Part shown: positions 56,701 through 64,000 of the stretch, in pieces
Numbering within the stretch: the first letter of the stretch is position 1
Layout: every line of letters begins with the position of its first letter
From: Bacteroidia bacterium
Lineage (GTDB): Bacteria; Bacteroidota; Bacteroidia; NS11-12g; UBA9320
Direction: 5' to 3'
DNA length: 64,000 bases
Assembly: GCA_020849295.1 (NCBI GenBank)
Contig: JADLGN010000019.1
Coordinates: 1-64,000, forward strand
Program-made: the position numbers and the translations under genes
Notes under the pieces: generated by a model
What the model saw: the letters and a program-made list of their open reading frames with translations, nothing else
What the model was told of the DNA's origin: nothing
Databases searched by the model: none

Positions 56701-59700
56701 CTTTACTTGCGAGAGTTGAATGATATACTTGCCCTATATAAGTTGAATTTGCAAGATCAAATGTAGATGTAGGACATACAAATAATTGATCATAAAATAG
56801 ACTGTTGGTTGAAGTACCACCATCGTTAATAATATTGTATTTTATGTTTACACTTTCCGAATTGCTAACTGAATCATTTAATTCAACATTTCTAACAATT
56901 AAATCAGGCGGAGGTGTCATTTTTACTTCTATTGTATCACTTCCTTTTGTGTTATTACTTTCAAAAGCATACTCATATTCATAATTATTTGCATCGGTAT
57001 ATACTACAAAAAAGTATTTGCCCGATATGTAGTTTGGAATAGTAACCGAAGCAAAGACCTGATAAGTACTATCTGCTTTTAGATTTGCTGTTCTTGTAGT
57101 AGTTTTTAAATTATAAGAACCTCCGTTAACTACCTTTTCTGTTGATAGGTAAATTCTATCTAACCAATAAGCATTTTTTGTATCTCCTGTTCCTTTGTTT
57201 TTTACAATATATGTCATATTAACCGTAGAACCTGAGAAAGCAATTGAGGGGCGTGAAACTGAAGTTACCTGCAAATCTGGTGGTGGTGTTAAGGTAATTT
57301 TAATCTTGCCTGTATCTCTTCTGGAATTATTATTATTATTTGTTTCACCTAAATAACCATATTTATCAGCAAATACAATCAAATAGTAATTTCCACTTAC
57401 ACCATTTGATATATTAACATTAAAAGTATTATTATACGATTGAGATGGATTTAAAGCTGAAGAATTTATTGCAGAACCTAATTGCTGATCTGATACATCC
57501 CAAACTGAATCTGATGATAAATAAAGTACATCGTACCAAGAATTATTAGTTGCTCCTAATCCAATATTTTTGATTTTAGCTGTAACTGTGATTGATGTTC
57601 CTGAAAATGCAGAGTGTGGACCATTTACTTCATTAACAAGCAAATCAGGTAAGTGCCTCATTGTAAACATTTGCACCTTACCTTCTGTATTACATATAGG
57701 ATTTTTTGCAATTATTTGCCAATAATAAGTGGTACCATAATTAAATCCACTATTAAATTGATAACTAATCTGAGTGGTATTTGAAACTGTTGGTGTTAAT
57801 GGTCTTGATGTTGCAGTATCCCACACATATATATCATATTTGGTTGCTCCAGTTGATGGTAGCCATGATAAAGTAAATGGCATATCTACTCCGGTAGAAT
57901 TATTAGACGGCATCATGCTTTTTACCGAATCAGGTACCGAATAATTTGTAAAGGTAACAGAACTTGAATCGTTAAGTCTGTATTGTTCTGATGTTAAGTC
58001 TGTCCAAACTTTTATTGATAATGCTGTGTTAAATGGTACGGCTTCTTTTTGTGTAAATTGGCATTCATAAAACTGCCCAGGTTTTATTGTATCTGAAATT
58101 GTTGCTGTTTTAATATTTGGTGAATTTCCAAATTGATATTTTATAGGATAGTTTACTTGCTGTTGATTACCGAAATTAAATATTTTTAACTTAATGTACG
58201 TTGAATCTAATCCACAAGTATTTTCGGGTTTTAAAATTGCAACAACACCTAAATTGATAGGCAAACTTTGAAACTCGTCTGCACCTATATCTGGATTTGT
58301 TGAATTTCTCGTTTCTCCATCAATATCATCAGGTACTGAAGATAAATATAAACAGGCACTGTCAAGTGCAGCAAGATTTGAATGTAAATCAATATTCGTA
58401 GTATAATTTGGATTATACGATATTGAATTGGTTTCTTTACTTGTAGCTGTTTTCCACGCTGCCAAGTTAGTATAATCTGTGCCTGAAATATTTCCGATAT
58501 TTGTTCCTGAAGTGTATATATCATTGTAATCAGATGTAACAGTAGATGGTGAATTTTCAAATTTATAAGCATATCCTCCTCCTATATTTGAGATTACATT
58601 ATTTTTAATATCAAAATTTGAACCTCCTATTAAATGAAACGCAATTGAATTGCCGGGCGAAGCGATTCCATATTGATTTAAGCTGTTGTGATAAAAGTTA
58701 ATGTAATTTGAGTTGTAAATATATACACATTTTGAATATGAACTTCCGCCAGATGAAATAAAATTATTATAAATTTTTGCTCTATTTGTATTATTCCCTG
58801 AATGGTAAAATATTGATAAACCTGAATTGTCACTTGCATTTTGTTTAATAATTTTATTATAGCTAAACTCTAATTCATTTTGTGTATAATAAAATTCTAC
58901 AACACTAGTTGATGTACTTACATTACTTTTTATGTAATTATTCTTAATTATCGGGGAATTAATATAATGCATTTTTATAGCGTAAGTACAATTGTTAAAT
59001 ACATTGTTTAATATTTTATGATTCTTTTCTAATATAGAACCTGAAACAGGATAACCATACAAATACATTCCATAAGTACCATTATCAAATCTGCAATTTT
59101 TAACAGTAAGACTATCGTCGGCAGATGAGCCTGAAAAAATTCCATAAGTAGAATACCACCAATAGGGATTAATATTGAAATAACAATTTTCAAAAGAAAT
59201 ATCTTGTGATTTATTTAATATGTTAACTGAATTTCCATAATTATTAACGAATGTTAATTTCCTAAATTTGATATAATCAGCACCATTTAGCATTATAATA
59301 TAATCTGAATTGCCACCTCTGTTTAGAATTACATCAGAACTGTCGCCTGAAGCAGATTCTATATAAATGGGACTATTTGGACTTGAACCTAAATATTGGT
59401 CTAAACTATAATTAATTGTATATGTACCGGTTCTTATCTTAAACCATACAGTATCACTTACTCCACCTATTTTTAACGCATTGAATGCTGCTCCAAGATC
59501 ATTAAAATCTGGCAAAGTACCACTTACAGAATATACACCTTTAAGTCCCGCCATAACATCATTTTTATAAAGAGTATCATTATACTCTGTTGTATCAGAT
59601 TTACCATTTGGATCTGTAGTCCAGAAAATCAAATCATTTTCTTTGCCGGCAAGGAAATTGAAATTTCCAATATCTACAGTATCTGTTTGCCCGGTCTTCA

Positions 59701-62700
59701 ATTTACCGGTCCAGCTTTTACTACTTTGTAATGTGCCATTTACTTTCCATTTTATAGTGGCTGATTTTAATGAGTCTGAGCCAAAGTTTTTAATAACAAC
59801 TTTTACGGCAATGGAGCCCGCAGCAAATGGAGCAACCGGAGATATGTATGATAATATACCAGCATCATCAGGTGATGGTATGTCAAATTCATCTGCTCCT
59901 ATATCTGGCTTTGTTGTATTTCTTGGCTGATCATCAATATCTTTAGTAATTATATATTTATGATTGCGTCCTTTGCCGTCTAAATCTGTTCCTCTCACGT
60001 GAAGGTCTGTACTACTTACGTAATCAGGATCTATATTTATAGAATTGTTATCCCAGCTTGTTGCTGTTGTCCATGCGCTTAGTGTAGTATATGATATGCC
60101 GTTTCTATTCATCAGGTTTGTGCCTGTTGTATAAAAGTTATTGAAATTACATCTTATGTATCCACCATAATAGGAGTAAAATGCGTAACCTGTTCCACTT
60201 GTATAAAATATATTATTACAAATTGAAGATGTGTTAATGTCATTAAAGTATGCTGCATAAGATGAACTATTACTACTTGTTATGCTTATATTGTTATTAA
60301 AGAAATTCATATATTCACAATATGAAGCATATACTCCATAAGTGTTATTATTAGTTCCTACATGAATAAAATTATTTGCTACAAGAGATGAATCACCTGT
60401 CGCTCCATCACAATCATATATGTAAACCCCAAATCTATTATTATTAATAATTTTATTGTTTGTAATTGTAAAACCTTCTTTTATATAATATAACTGAATC
60501 CCATAATTGTTTGAATATGGTGTAACAGTATTATAAAGTATGTTTTGATTTATATATGTGTTTTTACTATAAGAATTAAAAATTCCACTATAATATTGAT
60601 TATTAAATATATTAGAGTATATTTTTAAATCTTTTCCTTGGTTATAATTAGAATTCCCATTTGCAATTATTCCATAGGAGCCATTTATAATACTATTTCT
60701 ATAAATATTAATTTTATCAAATGCACTAGAATTTGAATAATTATTTGATATATAAATTACTGCCTCATTTTCATTAGTATTAGTATTTAATTTTCCAATA
60801 AGATTACAATCATGAATATTAATATTTTTTGCGTTATTATAAATATCAATTATTCTGTTATAATTATATGGTAAGGTTGTAAGAATAGTCATATATCTTA
60901 GTGTAACACCGTTTACACTGTCAATTTTCACTACATAATTGTCGGAATATGTTGGAGTTCCTATAAGGTAAACTTTGCTACTGTCTTTTGCCTCACTTTG
61001 GAAAATTATTGCATTTTCTTTGTTTGCTCCTTTTATATAAGGTATTTTGACTTGTTCATAATATGTACCATTCCTTACATCAAATCTTACAGAGTCTATA
61101 ATTCCACCATTTTTCATGGCAGTTACTGCATCATTGAATGTTGCAAAATCTGGAGATGCTCCACCAATAGTATAAACTCCTGACAAAGCAGGTTGTTGAT
61201 TTAGATTTTGTAAGGTATCATTGGATGTGCCTCCGTCACTTGCTCCATTGGGACTGTATGTCCATACTTTTGTACTGTAATTTGTGTATGGTGCAAAATA
61301 CATTTTTTTAAGTTTAACATGTACTGTATCTCCCGATAACAAAGTGCCTGTCCAAGTTATTGGAGATTGTGCAGCACTATTAAGCGTCCATGCTATACTT
61401 ACTTGATATAATGTATTTCCTCCATAATTTTTAAATGCAACTTTTACATATTGAGAATCAGCCGGGTAAGGAATACTTGGTAATATTATTTGTGATACTC
61501 CAGCATCATTTGATGGTAAGTCGAACTCATCAGCACCTATGTCAGGTGTAATTGAATCGCGTTCTTCATAATCAAAATCCAAAGGTACTTCATTAAAAAA
61601 TATTCCTGCACCGTTCAGTGTCATTTCTTTTACATGTAAGTTGTTTGAGGCTTTGTATAGCGGATCTACCGAAATACTGTTTGCATCTAATCCGCTTGTG
61701 GTTTCCCATGAAGCTAAACTTGAAATATTTGTACCATTCCAGTATGCTAAATTTGAACCAGTTGAATATATATTATTATAATTACTTGTAAAATAACTTG
61801 AATTATATACAAAATATGCATAACCACCAGATGTATTAACAATATTATTGTTAAAACTTGAATTGTTACTTCCATAGTAAATTTTTAAAGCTGATGATGA
61901 TGAATTTGACGACTCTAAGTTAAAACTATTATGAATAAAATAAATATAATTACAATTGTATGTGTATATGCCAGTTACATTTGTACTGGTATTTTTAAGA
62001 TAAATTGAGTTATTTGTAACATAATTATTCTTATAGCTTGTTCCGCAATAATATAACATTATACCATAATTAGCTGATTTCATGTTAAGTATATTTCTGT
62101 GAATTATAAAATTAGTACCCACCTGATATAAATACATACCGTAACCATAACTGTATTTATCCATATAAATATAATTAGAAGACAAATCAACTGTATCTAT
62201 TTTTTCAAGATTAATTCCCATATAATATGGATTAAGTAATTTGTTACCTGATATTTCAAGTCCTTTTTCATATAGATATGGTGAATTTGAAGGATATCCA
62301 TTTAAAAAAATTGAATAATCACCTTCTTTTATGTGATTATCTTTTATTTGCAAATAATTATCTGCATCTGCATTTGAAAATATTAATGCGTTATCTGTGC
62401 TACTCCAGCTTGTGTTTCTTCCTTCAAGTATATTTTTATAAATTGTATTATTATCTGCTCCACCTATTAAGTAAAATATTCGTGTTTTATTTGATGATGA
62501 AAGTGACTTTATTTTCAAATATCTAAATGTAAACCCATCGGCACCATTTAGCAATACAACATAATTTGAATCTGAGTAAGTTGAATTATACTGTAATGTA
62601 ACGCTTGCTGTATCTTGATTTTCTGATTCAAAAATTATTGAATTTTTCTTATATGCACCTTCTATAGATGGTATTGTCATTTGCTCTGTGTATGTACCAC

Positions 62701-64000
62701 TTCGTACTCTAAATCTTACACTATCAAGAATACCTCTTGTTTTTAACGCATAAAGTGCTGATTTGAAAGTAGCAAAATCAGGAGAAGTACCTCCGATTGT
62801 GTAAACTCCGCTTAGTGCAGTTCTTTTGTTTAATAAATCTAAAGTATCGTTTGATGATTTTTCGTCAATAGTACTGTTAGGGTCAAATGTCCAGAAATAC
62901 ATATTGTATGTACTGTCTTTATGGAAACTAAATGAACCAAGTTTTACATGAATTGTATCTCCTGTTTTAATATTTCGAGTTACTAATTTACGGGTAAAAG
63001 TATCATTATTTATTTTTCCTTTAACCTTAATATTTTTAATTGTATCTGTTCCAAAGTTTTTAACAATAGCAATAACATCATAAGTTGATGCATTAAATAA
63101 TGTACCGGGAGATTTTAATGCAGAAACACCTGCATCAATAGCAGCAGGGATGTATTCATCTGCACCAATATCCGGTTTTATTGAATCTCTTTTTTGTTCG
63201 TCAATATCATATTTTACCAAGTATTTAATATTTCTTGCTTTCCCATCAAGCTCAATTTTTTCAGTATGTAAATCTGTTGAACTTACATAATCCGGATTTA
63301 TGGTAATAGAATTTATATCATACCCAGTTGCAGTTCTCCAATCAGAAATTGTTGAATAATTTGTTCCTGATCTGTTAAACCAAGTTGAACCGTTTGAATA
63401 GAAGTTGTTGTAATTGCAACTAATAAATGATCCAGAGTAAGCATTAAATGAATATCCATTTCCAGTATTAATAAAATTATTATTATTCACTCTTATGTTA
63501 TAAGAGTATTCAATGTAAAATACTCTTGAATTAGCATTTGTACTTATTAAATTTATGTTGTTATAAAACACATTTAAATAATCACTGCTGTATGCGAATA
63601 TGCCATATACAGAATTATTAGATCTTACATGTATAAAATTATTTGCTATTAATGAAGTGTCATTTATAGTTGCATCACTATTATAAGTATATATCCCATA
63701 ATATTCCTGATTATATATTTTGTTTGAAGTAATTGTGAAACCTTCATTTATATAATACAAGTAAATTCCATAACCTGATGAATATCCGTTATATGAACTT
63801 GTATGGTATATATTATTTTTATGTATATATAAATTTTTACTGTAAGCAATATACAAACCTGTATAGTGTTGATTTTCAAAATTATTTTCAAATACTTTCA
63901 AGTCTCTGCCATAGCCAGCAGATGAATATGTACTAGAAAGAATACCATAAGACCCATTGCTAAACCTGTTTTTGTAAATCTTAATATTATTTATTGAAGG
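53717..64000 (-). CDS. Giant beta-helix/CARDB surface protein (5' end beyond the window)
   Basis: The frame stays open to the window edge; at least 3427 residues are visible and the N-terminus is missing. It has four parallel beta-helix modules, three of them opening with GVY(T/S)(I/V)(G/S)G..PDF; these are rich in N.(I/F)..N..Y and each closes with R.S(I/T).PDIGADE(F/Y). A fibronectin-like domain follows (SVKSMMPSNNSTGVDMPFTL), then eight CARDB-like domains each opening P(P/A/S).(D/M)L, with Y.(V/I)KN.G and (Y/F)L(S/I)...., a PPC-like domain (DSLNDNDKLYYRIIIADS), an IPT/TIG-like domain (VSPSKGGDKGEITVLIEGSKF) and a final beta-rich part. It ends ...KSSAALGITIIK without a recognisable T9SS sorting domain. 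Probably a fibrous adhesin. No catalytic site is evident. Confidence 0.85.
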   Translation of the reverse strand, partial: PSINNIKIYKNRFSNGSYGILSSTYSSAGYGRDLKVFENNFENQHYTGLYIAYSKNLYIHKNNIYHTSSYNGYSSGYGIYLYYINEGFTITSNKIYNQEYYGIYTYNSDATINDTSLIANNFIHVRSNNSVYGIFAYSSDYLNVFYNNINLISTNANSRVFYIEYSYNIRVNNNNFINTGNGYSFNAYSGSFISCNYNNFYSNGSTWFNRSGTNYSTISDWRTATGYDINSITINPDYVSSTDLHTEKIELDGKARNIKYLVKYDIDEQKRDSIKPDIGADEYIPAAIDAGVSALKSPGTLFNASTYDVIAIVKNFGTDTIKNIKVKGKINNDTFTRKLVTRNIKTGDTIHVKLGSFSFHKDSTYNMYFWTFDPNSTIDEKSSNDTLDLLNKRTALSGVYTIGGTSPDFATFKSALYALKTRGILDSVRFRVRSGTYTEQMTIPSIEGAYKKNSIIFESENQDTASVTLQYNSTYSDSNYVVLLNGADGFTFRYLKIKSLSSSNKTRIFYLIGGADNNTIYKNILEGRNTSWSSTDNALIFSNADADNYLQIKDNHIKEGDYSIFLNGYPSNSPYLYEKGLEISGNKLLNPYYMGINLEKIDTVDLSSNYIYMDKYSYGYGMYLYQVGTNFIIHRNILNMKSANYGIMLYYCGTSYKNNYVTNNSIYLKNTSTNVTGIYTYNCNYIYFIHNSFNLESSNSSSSALKIYYGSNNSSFNNNIVNTSGGYAYFVYNSSYFTSNYNNIYSTGSNLAYWNGTNISSLASWETTSGLDANSISVDPLYKASNNLHVKEMTLNGAGIFFNEVPLDFDYEERDSITPDIGADEFDLPSNDAGVSQIILPSIPYPADSQYVKVAFKNYGGNTLYQVSIAWTLNSAAQSPITWTGTLLSGDTVHVKLKKMYFAPYTNYSTKVWTYSPNGASDGGTSNDTLQNLNQQPALSGVYTIGGASPDFATFNDAVTAMKNGGIIDSVRFDVRNGTYYEQVKIPYIKGANKENAIIFQSEAKDSSKVYLIGTPTYSDNYVVKIDSVNGVTLRYMTILTTLPYNYNRIIDIYNNAKNINIHDCNLIGKLNTNTNENEAVIYISNNYSNSSAFDKINIYRNSIINGSYGIIANGNSNYNQGKDLKIYSNIFNNQYYSGIFNSYSKNTYINQNILYNTVTPYSNNYGIQLYYIKEGFTITNNKIINNNRFGVYIYDCDGATGDSSLVANNFIHVGTNNNTYGVYASYCEYMNFFNNNISITSSNSSSYAAYFNDINTSSICNNIFYTSGTGYAFYSYYGGYIRCNFNNFYTTGTNLMNRNGISYTTLSAWTTATSWDNNSINIDPDYVSSTDLHVRGTDLDGKGRNHKYIITKDIDDQPRNTTKPDIGADEFDIPSPDDAGILSYISPVAPFAAGSIAVKVVIKNFGSDSLKSATIKWKVNGTLQSSKSWTGKLKTGQTDTVDIGNFNFLAGKENDLIFWTTDPNGKSDTTEYNDTLYKNDVMAGLKGVYSVSGTLPDFNDLGAAFNALKIGGVSDTVWFKIRTGTYTINYSLDQYLGSSPNSPIYIESASGDSSDVILNRGGNSDYIIMLNGADYIKFRKLTFVNNYGNSVNILNKSQDISFENCYFNINPYWWYSTYGIFSGSSADDSLTVKNCRFDNGTYGMYLYGYPVSGSILEKNHKILNNVFNNCTYAIKMHYINSPIIKNNYIKSNVSTSTSVVEFYYTQNELEFSYNKIIKQNASDNSGLSIFYHSGNNTNRAKIYNNFISSGGSSYSKCVYIYNSNYINFYHNSLNQYGIASPGNSIAFHLIGGSNFDIKNNVISNIGGGYAYKFENSPSTVTSDYNDIYTSGTNIGNISGTDYTNLAAWKTATSKETNSISYNPNYTTNIDLHSNLAALDSACLYLSSVPDDIDGETRNSTNPDIGADEFQSLPINLGVVAILKPENTCGLDSTYIKLKIFNFGNQQQVNYPIKYQFGNSPNIKTATISDTIKPGQFYECQFTQKEAVPFNTALSIKVWTDLTSEQYRLNDSSSVTFTNYSVPDSVKSMMPSNNSTGVDMPFTLSWLPSTGATKYDIYVWDTATSRPLTPTVSNTTQISYQFNSGFNYGTTYYWQIIAKNPICNTEGKVQMFTMRHLPDLLVNEVNGPHSAFSGTSITVTAKIKNIGLGATNNSWYDVLYLSSDSVWDVSDQQLGSAINSSALNPSQSYNNTFNVNISNGVSGNYYLIVFADKYGYLGETNNNNNSRRDTGKIKITLTPPPDLQVTSVSRPSIAFSGSTVNMTYIVKNKGTGDTKNAYWLDRIYLSTEKVVNGGSYNLKTTTRTANLKADSTYQVFASVTIPNYISGKYFFVVYTDANNYEYEYAFESNNTKGSDTIEVKMTPPPDLIVRNVELNDSVSNSESVNIKYNIINDGGTSTNSLFYDQLFVCPTSTFDLANSTYIGQVYHSTLASKDTSKVNSYFDMPKSLNGKYYFFVFTDYWGNVNEVSNEGNNMSLKDSVYIFSPDMIVTRILINSTDSTGSTTPIKWTVKNNGKGNNLQGHRCDSIFMSKQLTWNRSQAKALGRYCYTSNINIDDTLQLNTIVTIPDGYDGKWLYYIFADADENNYEWTKENNNISRSTDSMDIILSPYPDLKPTVLDFPDSAEAGQLVGLNYKVKNQGTNKANPNWKDKFYLSKDSVWDPTKVIELTSVTKSSILKKDSTYTSAVYFTLPTSIIQGNYYYWVFTDAVLDVYEHFNDSNNKARSGKAFIDGYPPVDLKISCPVINKDTLYSGSTYTLTFTVTNIGDAITQTGFWVDGFYLSTDSILSANDIQLTNINRIKKLEEDSSYTVNTTFKIPNGTEGNYYLIAKTDIDKSIYDIDTTNNKKVVCKNSGGAKLTVINLTPPPDLQITSWKVPSTATSGQNLKIVWKVENKGSGNTLSGSWTDQFYLSTDYTISLSDFRLGNKTHSGNINSGSSYLDSAEYTIPINITGNYIVLLKTDDANEVYEHNSENNNLVSSITTISQAPPADLIVTYITAPDSVIVGETINVNYKVKNVGSNPAIGWLRDNIYLSEDNIQDASDLLLSTEQYYLSIAPGSDNLKSKSIKISGVALGDYYLIAYTDIMNNINEVSNTNNDTASVNTMNVNVPILPLNTKTGDSLNDNDKLYYRIIIADSLEGETMLLTLKGDSINGNNEMYLRYDEMASASIFDFKHGAPFKGNQELLVPELKKGTYYLYVTGNTTASYFQKITLYPRILPFEVRKVSPSKGGDKGEITVLIEGSKFTEETEFLLIDTLYGGGSIMPSAEDRNRYSSSTPLFTNFIDPTKVYATFNLTGKKRGFYHIYANKESETAILNKGFKIEAGVAEDLSISMNRPGNTRRDMILYWDIVFGNSGNSDIVNKKVKIVSSGGAPIAFDPNDLTKKYTELEVVIEGDEGPPNRLGPGAVGSVRIYTKSSAALGITIIK

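Overview
The window looks like chromosomal DNA of a gliding, AT-rich member of the Bacteroidota. Evidence: a 16S rRNA 5' half with Bacteroidota character; promoters with the Bacteroidota -7 box TAnnTTTG; gldA-gldF-gldG; several proteins ending in type A or type B type IX secretion (T9SS) sorting domains; SprB-type adhesin repeats; and a cobalamin-riboswitch-controlled TonB receptor next to a BtuG-like lipoprotein. The window starts inside a 16S gene and ends inside a giant surface-protein gene, so both edges are partial.

Layout. 1-1.2 kb: 16S rRNA (minus) with two tandem promoters. 1.2-8.6 kb: a T9SS-secreted protein, then a plus-strand ECF sigma module (Spy/CpxP-like protein, sigma factor, single-TM putative anti-sigma factor, membrane-anchored sensor-like paralogue), a secreted serine hydrolase, a small basic secreted protein, a lipoprotein and a methyltransferase. 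8.6-11.2 kb: a decaying accessory island. It holds a methyltransferase/restriction-endonuclease pair with a premature stop and a homopolymer frameshift, bounded by 16-bp inverted repeats, beside the remains of a CopG/MazF-type toxin-antitoxin pair. 11.3-17.7 kb: a multidomain thermolysin-like protease with a type B sorting domain, and a convergent three-gene envelope operon (LolA-like, YidD, TPR/membrane protein). 17.7-25.1 kb: methionine-type aminotransferase plus omega-amidase, an S9 peptidase-TolC-HlyD run, and an acyltransferase. 25.1-31.5 kb: gldA-gldF-gldG and a T9SS beta-propeller/Ig protein. 31.6-37.4 kb: housekeeping genes (YdeI-like, queA, MacB-type permease, cytochrome-like lipoprotein, MarC-like protein, amidohydrolase). 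37.4-41.6 kb: vitamin B12 uptake operon. 41.6-64 kb: three minus-strand surface proteins (1095, 2869 and more than 3400 residues).

How it fits together: much of the coding capacity goes to the cell surface and periplasm. T9SS cargo, the gliding ABC transporter, SprB-like and CARDB/beta-helix giant proteins and M4 proteases suggest a surface-attached lifestyle that degrades polymers or proteins. Metabolic genes are few. No tRNA, CRISPR array or intact transposase was seen. The most unusual pieces are the decaying R-M/TA island with its inverted-repeat borders, the ECF module with duplicated Spy/CnrX-like domains, the unassigned T9SS protein inside the B12 operon, the ten-unit near-identical SprB array, a conserved-position 16S substitution that mismatches a common primer, and -7 promoter boxes abutting start codons (possible leaderless mRNAs).
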